A DNA stretch of 64,000 nucleotides. It comes from Symsagittifera roscoffensis (Eukaryota > Xenacoelomorpha > Acoela > Convolutidae). The notes below the pieces were generated by a model, which saw only the letters and a list, made by a program, of their open reading frames with translations, made no database searches and was not told the DNA's origin. The DNA is taken from assembly GCF_963678635.1 (NCBI RefSeq), contig NC_087063.1:75599617-75663616 (forward strand). The letters run 5' to 3'. Positions 47,433 through 59,013 of this stretch are shown here, one piece after another (within the stretch, counting starts at the first letter, position 1; every line of letters starts with the position of its first letter). Position numbers and translations under genes: made by a program.

Positions 47433-49201
47433 GGGGCCGTCTCCCTCAAGTTTTTCTCCGAGACCGCATCCGCTGAAGGACTACCCAATCCCTCCACCTC
47501 TCGCTTCCTCTTGCGAGACCTCACGTCTTTACTTGGGGGCGTTGCCGTTATCATCACTGATTCGACTTCTTTGTCTCCATCCAACCCTTCCAACTCTTGC
47601 CTCCCCCCTGCTCGAGCCTTAAGGATATTAGTACTTTTAATTATATTACTAGTTTCGACCTTGTCCCCCCTTACACTTTCAATTATTTTATTGTCAGTTT
47701 TTTGTTTCAGAGTAGAGCTGTCTTTACATTGGTCCTCTTTGGTCTTCCGTGATGCCTTCCTCAACTCGACCATCTTGCTTAGCAGTTCTCCTCTAGCTTT
47801 CTCCTCCAGACCTGTCCCCATCAGGACATGCTCTCCGAACTTCACCACCGTGTCCCACAGCTCTTCTTTGAAATCATCCAATGTGATCTCGTCATTCACT
47901 TCTCGATTGAAATCGCTCAAGAATTCTCGCCAAGCGTCCTCATCCAGAGTGCCTAGGAACGCATCCCTGTTTCCTTCGAAGGTGTTCTTCTCCCTTCCTT
48001 CTGCGCTCAGGAAAATCATTCCCATATTAGGAGTCTCGCTCGTCAATGGTAACTCTAGATTCTTGCGGGGAGATGAGTTCAGAGGTGGCGTGGCAGTGTC
48101 TGCCCAATTTTCTCCGCTCAGATCCTTCAACAGTTCTTGAGTGGTGAATTCCTCCTCTAATGGTTTTGGCTCCGGTGTGTTTCCCACCGCCATATCCTCT
48201 CCTGCCTCGCTGAGAGTCTCGTCCATGCTTTCCTCTCCCGATTCTACTCCTCTTTTCTCAAGAATCCTCCTGAATTGATCTTCTACAGGGCCGCTCCTTT
48301 TATCCCCAGTGGTGCCCACCGATAGGGGTGATGGTGTCGTTGGACCCGTTTTCTTATACCCTGTCAGAGCCACATACAATGGGCCTGCTGCGTCCAGCTC
48401 CTTCCCCTCCTGTCTCATCTCCACTTGCTCCAGTCTGTAAGGTGCCCAGTATCTTCTCGTGGCAAACATCATCTCATCTCCTTTTAATGCAATGTGTCCT
48501 TCCTCCACGATCATCCTGCCATCGTCCCACACCGGCAACTTGTTCTCCAGACCTGCCCGCTCAAGTGTTCTCAAGACTTCTCGTACCTCGAATTTCGGGG
48601 GCATCGAGCCTCTCATTTTCTTGGCTTGAGTTTTCCATGAATTTATTTTCGCATCGCTAGTATGAAAATAAATTTCTGCAGTGTAGCCGACGAACAGGGG
48701 ATCCCAGCCATCGATGAACTCCCTCTGTTGTTCTTCGGCTGCTGCTCTCGCAAACAGGGACGGGACCACTAGGGAGCTGTTCATCCCCAGGGCCATTCTC
48801 CTCACTGTTGGAAACTCTGGAATGCTTGCTGGTAGGATTTCCTTCTCCAATATTGCCTCTAGCTCCCTTTTCACCAACTCAAAGCTCTTCTTTCTTCCAT
48901 GCGGGAATTCTCAGGACCTCTTGTCCACTTGCTGTCAGGGGATTTAGGTTCCAGAACTTGGGGTAGGTTTCGATGGGGCCTTCGCGTTTACCTCCCATCC
49001 TACACTGCAGTTGTCCTCGGAAACTGCATATCACCAACTCCGGATCCTTCATCTTTCCGAAGAGCACGGTGTTGCTCATTTGTGCCCTTAGCACCTGTTG
49101 CTGACACCAATTGAGTGTCGTCCCATCTAGTATGCTTATGAGGCTCAAGTGGGTCACTGAGTAGCGATAAGCTGTCACCAGAGGATCTTGAAACGCGTAC
49201 G
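47363..49201 (-). pseudogene. Block B, central charged region
   Basis: The 504-codon frame at 47363-48877 follows a short part (in the frame ending at 48879) after single-base shifts near 49205 and 48880. The N-terminal section ends with an acidic, Pro/Ser/Glu-rich linker (EKRGVESGEESMDETLSEAG) and later a Lys/Arg-rich segment (DVRSRKRKREVEG) that could serve as nuclear localisation or nucleic-acid contact. The frame is lost near 47430 by another shift into the C-terminal part. No family recognised. Confidence 0.55.
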
Positions 49202-51223
49202 TCAAGCCGGTCCATAAATGCAGGTTACGACCTCCTCTAGCCCCCGGATTATCCCCATGGGGTCCGATCTCATGGCCAGGCACAGATCTGTCAACAGAGG
49301 CATGCCCCCATTCACTTTCCTCCATTCATCTCGCGTCTTCGGGCTCTTTTCTTCACCAGTCAGGTGCCGGTTTTGCATCAGGAGGTACTGCACTAGCAGC
49401 GTCTTCAGTCCGGCAGCACACTTGTACGAATAGGTGTCAATACTCGAGTGTGTTCCTCCCATCGACAGGGGCTCTCCGTATTTCACTAGCCGATGAAATG
49501 ACATCAGTTCCCCATGGGTTGGAAGCACCAATGCCAAATATCCGTCAATCCGGAGTGTGTCCACGCCCCGACTGAACATGTACGCTGGGCCCATATGGAA
49601 TAGGTACCTCGGGTAAACCAGGTACAGTGCCAACAACAGACTGATGGGCATGTTCAAGATTTCCTGTATAAAGGCTCCAAAGATAGTCTCTTTTGCGCTG
49701 AACACTCCAGCCATGAACTCCTTTCCCCAACAAGGACTCAAGAACTCAAGAATCTCGTGATCCCTCCTCGTCCTCAGCTCACCCCTTGCGTGCTCCCTCC
49801 AGAATCCTCCAATCGTGACCTCGTTGGCCGCTGTGACGAACCTGGCCACGGTCATTTCCCTCTTCTCGGCCACTTCCAGCTGCTCCTCAAGAAAATTCCA
49901 GATTTGCTTCATAAGAAGTGGGGCATCCTCTCTTGTCTTCTCCGTAGCGTTTTTCAATCTTGGTGTCAGGAAGGGCCATCTGCCTCTCTCTTGTGTCAGT
50001 CGATACACCATCGACTCCAGTTGCTTCTCCGCTGCGGCCACGTTCTTCCTTTCATTGCTCGGCCCTCTAGACTTACTGGTGGAGCTTGTGATAGTTAACT
50101 CCATGCTTCGAAACCACAGGCTGGCCATCAGGTGAGTCACTATTGGATGATCGTCCCCTACAGCCGGACTGAGCTTGAGTTGCCTGGCGAAGTTTGATAT
50201 CTCCAGCAAGAGGACCTCGTCCAATACAATGAGGATGTCTGCCAACTCGTAGAAGCCCCTCAACACGTGGGACACATCCGCCCATGCCGCCGCCAGTTCT
50301 GATTTGCGAAGTCTCAATTTCGTTGGTTCCAACTCCCGATTGGGAGCTGCCATCAGAATACGCCACCCATTCCCTTCCGCTATCAAGATCAAGACCGCAT
50401 ATACAAATTGCAGAGCGGGAGGCATGCTCGCGTACCCGGGGGACGTCGTGAACACTACTTTTGTCATGGAGCCAAATCGTGAGGCAACGTTCTCTTGTAC
50501 CTCGTTCATTGCTGCAAATAACGTCTGGATAGCTTCCCAGATTCTCTTCGGCGCTGGTTCATCACCCTTGAGTTGCTCAAGAAACCCTGTCGCATGCAAG
50601 TGATCATTCATTCCTGCGAACAGTAGTAGCTCGGGCTCGCAAGGCATCTCCGATTTTATTTCTACCACCAAGGATAACATATGGTTTAGCTCTGCTCCCG
50701 GTAGTGAGTATATCAAAGTTTCTGGCCAAAATAACTTGGGAGACGTTCCCTCAAAATCCGATCCCGCCACGATGACCACCCTCGCAGCGGCTGGATCTGC
50801 TCTGTCATAAACTGCCAAGGTCTTGGCCAGCTGTGTGCTCCCGCAGGGTTTCCCATATCTAGGATCGTCTGCTAATCTTCTACCCTCATAAGCGGCGTCC
50901 GGTAGTTCCATTTCCCTCGGGTCCAGCAGTTTGTCCACCACCCTCAACTGTGCTGGAGTTGCCAACCTAATCCTGGCAATGCTGGTTCGATGCTTGGGAG
51001 GCTCCACCACGAGTCCCGGACTTCCCAGCGACTTGAGAGGCCTATAGTTGATGGGTCCCATGACCGACTTCGTGGGAATCCCAGTCAGATCCGCTGTCTC
51101 CATTATTTTCGCTCTTGAGAAATGCGTCTCATGAGCCTTCAGCCAGTCCACGCACTGGTGTCTACCCAAGTCTTCGTGTGACACCTGCTCAAGACCCAAA
51201 GCTTCCGCCAACTCTTGCCGCAC
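49202..51223 (-). pseudogene. Block B, large region with a second SGNH-like domain
   Basis: A 673-codon frame continuous with the preceding SGNH part apart from a shift near 51220. Residues ~148-210 contain VVIVAGSDFEG and LLFAGMNDHL, and residues 357-360 are DDHP. The order Gly-Ser-Asp, Gly-x-Asn-Asp and Asp-x-His resembles SGNH blocks I, III and V, but block I has GSD rather than GDS, so this may be a diverged or inactive copy. Residues ~425-620 are helical in character with several hydrophobic stretches (MPISLLLALYLVYPRYLF) that might be membrane-associated. Function unknown. Confidence 0.5.
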
Positions 51224-52324
51224 TCCAGATCTTCCAAGTCCAGCTCTTTCACCTTCTCCACATATCTCGACCTACTGGTCTCCGCTGGCCTCTCCAGTTT
51301 CTTTTTCTCCGCCACTACCATCGAGGATATTACCGAACCCTGAGGAGTTGATGACGTTGCCTCCTCGGCCTCCATGGGTGCGGCGCCTCGCAGCCTGGTC
51401 CTGCTGCTCCTCGAACTGTCTCTAGAATCGACCGTCGCTCCCAGGCGACTGGACAAAGCTCTCGGGTTGAAGAAGGGTGGATTTGGGGGTGGTCCGAACG
51501 TGACTTGGGCCGTCTCTAGCAACTCTGCCTCCAACGCGCTTATGTGCCTTTGGAAGACATCATTTAACCACTCTACCCCCCTGGGCCTATCAAAGTGAAT
51601 CCCGTCCGAGGATGCATCGTCGGGGAAAGCAGATCGCTCCATCTGCTCGGCTACGTTCAGTAGTCCAACGGGGAGGATGCTCCTTTGGTGTATCTGCCTG
51701 ATTATTTCATTCAGGTTTCGCACCTTCGTGTTCATCTCCATCGCATGTTGATCCGCTTTCATGTTATAAGGAATGGTGCACACCGTGAGAATGGCAGGAT
51801 CCATTTGAATCCGCAATTCCTCAAGAATGCAGCTCATCTTGTCATGCAGCCTCGTCACCTTCCTTGCCTCCCCCTAGACACGTCATTCGTCCCGACCATC
51901 AGAGTTACCTTTATACTCTTGCCATCCCTAGCATCTCAAGTGTTGCCAACATCTGTGGCGTCGCAGCTCCAGCGAAACTCAAGATCCCCGTTTGCCAATG
52001 GGATTGAATCCGGGTCAGCACCCGCAACAAGCTGTCCCCTATGATCAGGTGGACCATCCCCTCAGGCACACGTGGTTGCGTGAGGTATTCCACCCAAGCC
52101 GCGTCATGGAAGCAATCCCTCCTGTCTCTCTGCGCCGTGCTCCAATCCATCCGATTGAGCCTGTGGTATCTGCCTTCTGTATTCTTCTTGCAACTTGAGA
52201 TCACCACACTCCTGACAGGTTGCTCCCTCCACGTCGAGGGTAGCTCCACTCTTGCTGGACTCTCGCGACTCCTTAGCTGTAGCCTCTCGTTCAATTCTTT
52301 TAGTCGTGACGAGCTACCGCTCAC
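51139..52324 (-). pseudogene. Block B, SGNH/GDSL-type hydrolase domain
   Basis: The frame at 51911-52324 has block I VHLIIGDSLLRVL (nucleophile Ser at residue 97) and block II SFAGA. After a one-base loss near 51905 comes block III MVGTNDVSRG. After another shift near 51880 the frame at 51139-51858 has PYNMKADQHAMEMN and block V SSDGIHFDRPRG. Thus Ser, Gly, Asn and His of the SGNH fold are all present in order. Relatives hydrolyse esters, often acetyl or acyl groups. Esterase-like domains are known in ORF1 of some CR1 non-LTR elements, but I know of none as standard in Ty3 elements. Two shifts break this copy. Confidence 0.8.
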
Positions 52325-53271
52325 CTGACTACTACTCGGGGTTGAACTTGGGGCAGCGCGACGTCCATCAATGGGCGTATTGTTTGTGTCTCTAGGCCAC
52401 GCAGGGAGGACGTTGATTCAGTTGGTATCCACACCTCCAACCCCTCATTCATATGCTCTTGAGCCGCGCGATCAAGGTTAAATCGTCCCTTCGATCTAGG
52501 AGCTTCGTCCACCTCCATACGCGACTCTGGCCTTGAGCCGGTAACCATTCGCTCCTTGGGCCTAGCCCCTTTCTGCATGTCAAGCTCGCGTTGTCGTTGC
52601 TGGATCCTCTCAAGCTCCGACTTCAGCTGCTCACAATTCGCGGCATTCTCTCGCACTCTTTGTTCTTGTAGATGTTCAGTTTTCAACATATCCAGTTCCC
52701 TCCGCGCTTGGTCCTTTTCGACGACCGCTTGATCCCTCTCCAGTTTCGCCTGATCTCTCTCAAGCTTCCCTCGATCCCGGTCGAGGTTCGCCTTGTTCCT
52801 CTCCCGCTGAGTCCTTTCAAGCTCTCTCTTCATGATACTGAGGTCCGGGTACGCTTCCCCCGTTTGTTGCGCTCGCGACATCGATGGCATCTTACTCGTG
52901 CTCTGGCCTGTAGATCTGACTGATTGTCTGATCGGTAATGGGAACTCGCCTGCGCCATACTCAGTATTGTTGCTCAAGCCAGGGTTTCTTGCCAAGTCGA
53001 ATCCCCTTATTCCTCCATCCACGTTCCAGGACAGCCATCTGGTTTGCTCTTGGTTGGATATTCCATCGGTGGTGTAGCCGACCATCAGAACCGCTTCTGT
53101 TGCAGACTCCCGGCATTCGCCCTGTTCCTCCAACTGGAGGATGGCGTTCAGCATCACCGCCATTCTCTCATCCACTTGAGTGTAATCCAGGTCCCTCAGG
53201 CGTCTGTACAACTCATCAATTGTGGGCCTTTTCAGAGCCGATGGCATCGACTTCCAGAATCGATCTGCCAT
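52321..53271 (-). pseudogene. Block B, N-terminal coiled-coil protein part
   Basis: It begins at ATG 53269-53271. Residues 1-60 are helical (PTIDELYRRLRDLDYTQ). Residues 146-233 form a strongly charged coiled coil with a seven-residue internal repeat, RDRGKLERDQAKLERDQAVV. This suggests self-assembly, as in Gag or ORF1 proteins. Near the end the frame is lost to a shift at about 52335; in the neighbouring frame STPSSSQVSGSSSRLKELNE leads directly into the SGNH part, showing that both once formed one protein. Confidence 0.65.
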
Positions 53272-53794
53272 TTCTGTAACTTCCAGGAGATCTTGAGTGT
53301 TAGCAACTTGAGTTTTACCTTAGCAACTTGAGTTTTACCTTAGCAACTTGAGTTTTACCTTAGCAACTTGAGTATTCCCTTAGCAACTGGTGAATTACCT
53401 TAGCAACTTGATTTTTACCTTCTTGAAGCGTTGTTCAACTTGTGTGTTCGTACAAGGACTTCCTTTCTTTCAATTGAATGTAGCTGGGTAGTCAATTTGA
53501 CTTTACCAAATCAATCTGAAAATAACACTCGGTTTTTAGACCAACAGGCTATGTTCCTAACCTAACACCCCCCTGCCACTATAGCTAAAACCCTTTCCTT
53601 TCCGTCCTACTAAAATAGTTCAATTGGAAATTTTCTAAAAGCATGCAGATTCATTTTATGTTTTAGCACCATTAATCATTTAAAATTTAATTGTCATGCC
53701 AATCACCTTTAAGATCCTTTTACCAGTTTTGTACCCCCACACCTGACTCGAGATCCTCCCCTCATACCCAACTCGAGACCCCCGTGTACCCGAC
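53272..53794 (-). promoter_or_regulatory. Inter-block region and leader of block B
   Basis: About 520 bp without coding separate the macro stop (53795) and the ATG at 53271. Next to the ATG is an array of 20-bp repeats. The rest is AT-rich with a pyrimidine-rich part and direct CTCGAGA/ACTCGAG motifs near 53750. It may supply a promoter or internal ribosome entry for block B; no specific signal is evident. Confidence 0.3.
53301..53420. repeat. Six 20-bp tandem repeats upstream of block B
   Basis: Unit TAGCAACTTGAGTTTTACCT, six copies, the first three identical and later ones with one to four changes. Each contains CTTGAG, the complement of the CTCAAG hexamer enriched in the element. It lies in the leader of block B about 30 bp before the ATG. 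Confidence 0.97.
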
Positions 53795-54649
53795 TCAGGC
53801 GATGCTCAAGTAGTATTTCTTATGGAGATGTACCATTATCTCCGTTTCTGCGAAGACCACGTGTAGGATAGCGTACAATTCCCTTGGGCTCAATTTGCTC
53901 CTGTTTGGGTCATACACCGGCATTGAGACCTCCGTTATCATTCTTTCAATCATGAAGTCTCGTAGTCTTGTTAGTGCCAACATCACGTGTTCGGGATCGA
54001 TCGTGTTCCTGTCATTGACCCTCGTCACTAGGAAGCACAGGTATTTGCCCGGGACTTGTGCTACTGATGGTGGAAGCGCAGCCATTCCTCCCAGCTCCGA
54101 TCTCTGTCTGAACAGAAACTCCACGTTCTGGTACTCTCTCTTAAAGTCAGCCTCCAGTCTTGATTTGAAGCTCATGTCCGCCGTGATACAGATTGCGCTA
54201 GTCCTGTCTGACAGAATGAAGTCACTATCCGTTATCAGGATATTTTCCGAGTATTCGTTTGGTATTTCAAACTTCGTTTTGAAATTCCGTCCTATGGTAG
54301 GCTCGGCCTCCTCCCCATCCAGTTCCAGTCCGCTCGTTTCTTTCACTTCCCTGAGTTTCTTTATCATTAAATTTTCGGTGTGGGTAAGTCCTACCCCCAC
54401 TCCCCGGACAAAAATGTTTATCGACGTCCCCGTCGATGATGCTGGGTCCGAATTATCTGGCGGAATGTCGAGCGACCTTTCTGTTGCCGTCCAGCCGAAA
54501 AGAGGATTCTCTGTTTTCATGTGCTTTCCCGCTGATATGTCAACTTGCTGTATGCTTTGTCCTTCGTCGCTTCCGTTCTTGACATCGCGCATCCATTCTA
54601 ATATCCTCAGGTTCGTATTCTCCCTCCTCTCCATCTCGCTCTGTTCCAA
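53795..54649 (-). pseudogene. Macro-like domain fused in frame to integrase
   Basis: This 284-codon frame is in the same reading frame as the integrase C-terminus and is separated only by one TAA at 54689, so it was probably the C-terminus of Pol. Residues 1-135 are polar linker. Residues ~138-284 match the layout of a TARG1/ALC1-like macro domain: ICITADMSFKSRLEADFK (153-170), KYLCFLVTR (202-210), the helix LTRLRDFMIERMI and then MPVYDPNRSKL (243-253), where relatives have MPRIGCGLDGL. Macro domains bind or remove ADP-ribose. Loss of the Gly-Cys-Gly-Leu-Asp-Gly loop suggests altered or lost catalysis, while the fold seems kept. Family call is by eye and needs a profile search. Confidence 0.6.
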
Positions 54650-54688
54650 ATCCGTCTCCCGCTCCGGTGTCGAGTAGTCTTCCTGTGG

Positions 54689-57256
54689 TTAGTGTTCATT
54701 ATCATTGATGATTTGCCATTCATCATCTGCCGCCAGTTCGCCCACACTTAGTAGTTCTTTGCCTAGGTCGTCGGGCTGTATCTTATCAATCAGGAAATCG
54801 TCCCCATACCTGTTGTACCTCATGCCTGTTCGTTTGCGATTGCCACTCCTTGTCCCCGCTGGTATTGATAAGTCTGGTTCTGTCCACTTCGGCACCTCAC
54901 CTTGCTCGTGATCGTTCCAGTCTTCTTCCACGAAAGATTCCGCTTCAGAGTCCGCTTCTATTTTTTCATCGTCATCCAAACTCAAGTTCTCAGTGCCATC
55001 ATTTTTCTCTCTGATGCCTTTTTCGTTCACTTCGCATGCTGGCTCCACCAAGAGGTACTCGAGTCCCTCCATGTCCTTTGGTATACACCAGTCCGCTGGG
55101 GATGGGACATGAGGCTTTAGGTTCTCATAATGTGCTGCTCGCCCAGTAATCAAGCGGTAGAACCGTCCTTGTTGATATACTTCCGTTATCATGAATGGTC
55201 CTCTCCATTTCTTGAGCAGTTTCTTCGTCCCTTTGGGCGGTATGACATTCTGGAAAACCCACACGTACTGGCCCACTTCATATGGCTTCGCCTGTAATAT
55301 CCTTTCATCATATTTCTTGCGCTGTCTCATTTGCGCTTGCGCAGTGTTCCTCCTGCATAGCTCGTTTATTTCCTGCTGTCTCCTGATCGCTTCTTTCACG
55401 TAAGCTTGAGGCGACGTCCTCTTCCCTTCATATTCCGGGTAGACGAATGTCAGGGGCATTGCTCTCTCTCTGCCTGTCAACATCATGAAAGGACTGATGC
55501 CCGTTGTTGAGTGTTGAGTACTGTTGTATGCCCCTACGACTTGCGGCAGATATTTATCCCAGTCTGTCATGTATCTTGAGCAGTATACCCTCAGCATATT
55601 CACCAACGTTCTATTCTGTCTCTCTACCAGCCCGTTGGTCTGAGGATGGTAAATCGTCGAGTGTGCTTGAGCAATGTGTGGCCTCTTCATTAATTCTTTA
55701 GTCAAGTCCCCACAAAGGCCTTGCCGTTGTCTGACTGAAAAGTCATTGGACAACCATACCTCGATATCCAATGGGTTATCAAGTGGTCACAAGTATCCTC
55801 TGCCGAAGCTGTCTGACACGGCACCGCTTCTGCCTGCTTTGTGAAGTGGTCAATTATAACCAGTATCTGGTTATACCCCGACTCCGTCATGCAGATCTTC
55901 TGATGGTCTATCTGCACCACTTCATTCAATTCCGAGCTTTCCACCGACTTGAGTGGGAATTTCATCTTCCTTGGGTCTTTCACTTGCAGGCATGCCAGGC
56001 ATGCATTCACCCACCTCTCGCAAGCTTTCCTCAATCCTGGCCAATCGAACCTGTGAAGTATTTTTTGTTGCACCTTGTCTATCCCCTGGTGCCCCATTTG
56101 ATCGTGCGATCTGAACAGCACCTCTGTCTGATACAATTGCGGTAATATGATGAGGTTGTGTTTGTATAATACCTTCTCCTCGTCTTTTCTCTTGCATGCT
56201 ACCACCCCGTCAGCTGTGTGATAGATTAACTCTTTCCTTTCTTTGTAGAACTGGCTCAGGATCTTGTAGCTGTCTTCTTCAAGTTCCCCTTTCTCCTTGA
56301 ACCCCATTCGGATCCATTTGGAGAGGTTACTTGTCATCTTGTCATTCTTCTGGGCTCTTATCAGGTCTGACAGCCTATATCTCGCCTTGACATGTTCCTT
56401 CAGTGCCATGATCTGTCCATTCATTTCCCCAGGGTTGTGGATGTCGTCATTCAGCTTCACGCATACTATCCTCTTTACTATCTTCATGCCATCTTCTGGC
56501 ACCAGATTTGTTCTGACATTTGAGTTGTATGATAGTTCCCTGAATGGCTTCCTCGAAACTGCAATTCTTTCAAGTTCTTCACCTCCTCGTACTTCCTGTA
56601 CGTCCAAGTTGAAGGTTCCTGAGGACGGATCTGTTTGTAATTCCCTGTCGCGGTGTCTAATCTTTTCTTCTGCCAATATCATGCAGAGACTATCTTGATT
56701 GTCGCTGCTCCCTTCCGAGTCCTCATCCCACATTTCACACTCCCCGGACAAATTTCCTCCTTCAGTGTTTCCTTCCTCCGTGGACGTGGACCGCTCCCCG
56801 GATTCTTGACCTAGTCCCAGGTATTCAGCCTGTTCCTTGAACTCCACTCTCTTTTTCCTAACCCGAGTCTGTTCAAGTATGTCGGCTGGGATTTTTTCAA
56901 CCAGTGACTGCACCACTTCCTTCCCATCAGGGTTAGTCACCTTCGAGGTATTTCCATCACTAACTATCCCGCTCTTTCGCAGTATTGTGACCTCAGGTTC
57001 CTCCTTACTATTTTCTTATCACGGGCTTATCATCTGCTAGTTCCTCGAGTAACCTCTTTAAGTCATCGTCTATTTGTGCCTCTCCCGTCTCCACCTGGTT
57101 AAGATCATAGCCTTTTGCTTTGAGCGTCTCCCTCACGATCTTTGACTTGAGCATTATTCCTATCGGCATCCCTCGGTTCTTTTTCAAGATTGTTTTCTCC
57201 GGAGTTTCTTTTGATAATTCGGGGTGATCTTCTATTGGTTTGCCTGATTTGTCCAA
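54689..57256 (-). pseudogene. Linker and integrase
   Basis: After RNase H comes a linker of about 400 residues, acidic and without known domain (57256-56140), interrupted by a stop and shift near 57010. Integrase follows: His-His-Cys-Cys zinc motif (RSHDQMGHQGIDK and CLACL), core Asp in VVQIDHQKI, second Asp in FQSDNGKAFVG, then after a shift near 55730 the Glu in NGLVERQNRTL. All three catalytic acids are present. Downstream, KKLLKKWRGPFMITEVY is the GPF/Y module typical of Ty3 integrases, and an acidic tail continues to the TAA at 54689 and into the macro part. Confidence 0.88.
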
Positions 57257-57280
57257 CCATCTCGTGAGTGAAAGACTGTC

Positions 57281-59007
57281 TTACGTTTCCTTGTCCATGA
57301 AGGAGAAGCCATCCTTGATCTCCGGTCTATCTGCCTCCCTCTGTTCTTGTCTCTCGTAGAACTCCGTCTTCTTGCTCAAGCTGTCAGCGTTTTGATGTTT
57401 GTCTCGTGTTCTATGCTCAATTATCATTTTGTATCCGTCCAGGCGAACTATCCACCTCCCAATGTAACTTTGGTCCATTGAGTACGTTTTCAGCCAGCTT
57501 AGTGCCCTGTTGTCGACTCGCAGCTTGAATGGCTCGCTGCCTAGGTATGCTCTATATTTCTCGACAAAGGTAATCACCGCGAACATCTCCGCTTTCGGTG
57601 CCCCGTACTTCATTTCCGTGTCACTTAGGACTTTGCTCCCGTACGCTATTGGTCTCAAGACTGTCTTCCCGTTCCACTCTTGTTCCTGATGGAGAATTCC
57701 AGAAATCGCTACTACCGACGCATCCGTATCCAGCACGTACATCCCTTTCTCTGTTGGCATCCCTAGTACTGGTGCCTCGCACAACTCTTTCTTTATTCTC
57801 TGGAATGACTCTTCTAATGCGTTGTTCCACGTGAACTTCTGGCCCTTGTGTCTCATTAATTGTTGCATCGGGTAAACCTTGTCTGCATAGCCTTTGATGA
57901 ATTCTCTGTAGTAATTGGCAAAACCCAGGAAGCTCATCAATTGATGTTCCGTTTTTGGCAATTTCCAAGTTAGAACTGCTTCTACTGCGTCTGGATCTGG
58001 TCTGATGCCGTGTCTCTCCACCATCCTGCACAAGTATTTTATCGAATCCTTGAGTATTTCACACTTTGATGGTTTGCACTTTAGCCCCGACCTCTTCATA
58101 CACGCAAATACTTCGTCAAGTCTCTCAATGTGGTCTTCCAGTGTGGTTGTCGCTATTACCACGTCATCCACATAGCACATTACCAGTTTGCGTACTTCTT
58201 CGTCACGCCTATCAGCGCGTGTGCCATCAACCGCTGAAATGTGGCAGTGGCATTGCAAAGACCAAACGGCATCCGTTTCCATTGAAACAGACCCAACTAG
58301 CAGGCAAACCCTGTCTTGTCCCTGTCCTCTGCTTCCTGAGTGGTACCTGCCAAAAAACCAAACCTAAATCAAGAGTCGTAAAAAAATTTTGCATCACCTA
58401 TCTTCGAGAGGCTCTCATCAATCCTAGGTATGGGATAGGCATCCTTCACCGTGACGGAGTTCAGGTATCGAAAGTCACAACAAAACCTCAACTGGTCGCC
58501 TTTCTTTTTGGCCATCACTACTCCACAGGCCCACGGTGATTTGGATGGTTCTATCATATCATACTCTAGTAGCGTTTCAATCTCCTTTCTACACGCATCC
58601 GATTTGTGTGGGGTCATGCGCCTCGCCCCCTCCCTGTGCGGTATTGCGTTTTCCTCAAGTTCTATTTCATGCTCAACAAAATTACAACACCCGATGTCTG
58701 CCTTATGTCTTGAAAAAACTTCCTCGTTCCGTTCTAGTACATCCTTGGTGGCTTCGAGCTGTTCGTCCGTTAACTTGCCTCTTAAATGTTCAATTTCCGG
58801 TAGGACCGGTTTATCACTCTGCATTTCATCTAGTGTGGGCCGATCCGGGAAATTCGAACAGCTCGATAGCCCATCGTCTGTCTCTGACTTAAGTGACTTT
58901 ACAAGACCTGATGAACCTTTTATTTTCTTCAATCGTCTCAAGATACAAATTTTGTCCCTATGATTGGGACAATCAACAACTTCATTTTGTTTATGGTTTT
59001 CAGTCAT
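57281..59007 (-). pseudogene. Reverse transcriptase and RNase H
   Basis: The frame 58369-59007 starts RT: WACGVVMAKKKGD, LRFCCDFRYLN and DAYPIPRIDESL. It is lost at a homopolymer shift (58370-58390, where TTLDLG would begin motif A). Remnants of QVPLR follow in another frame, and 57281-58282 continues with motif C MCYVDD (residues 35-40), FLGFANYYREFIKGY and RNase H. RNase H has the first Asp in LDTDASVVAISGIL, Glu in PKAEMFAV, Asp in LRVDNRALSWL and the final Asp in HQNADSLSK. A TAA at 57281 interrupts the frame, which continues in phase. Ty3-type order, not active as read. Confidence 0.92.
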
Positions 59008-59013
59008 TTCATA

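Noticed and set aside
53272-53794. LTR between block A and block B
   Set aside because: Too short and without a TG...CA-bounded repeat of any other segment in the window; kept only as an alternative explanation.
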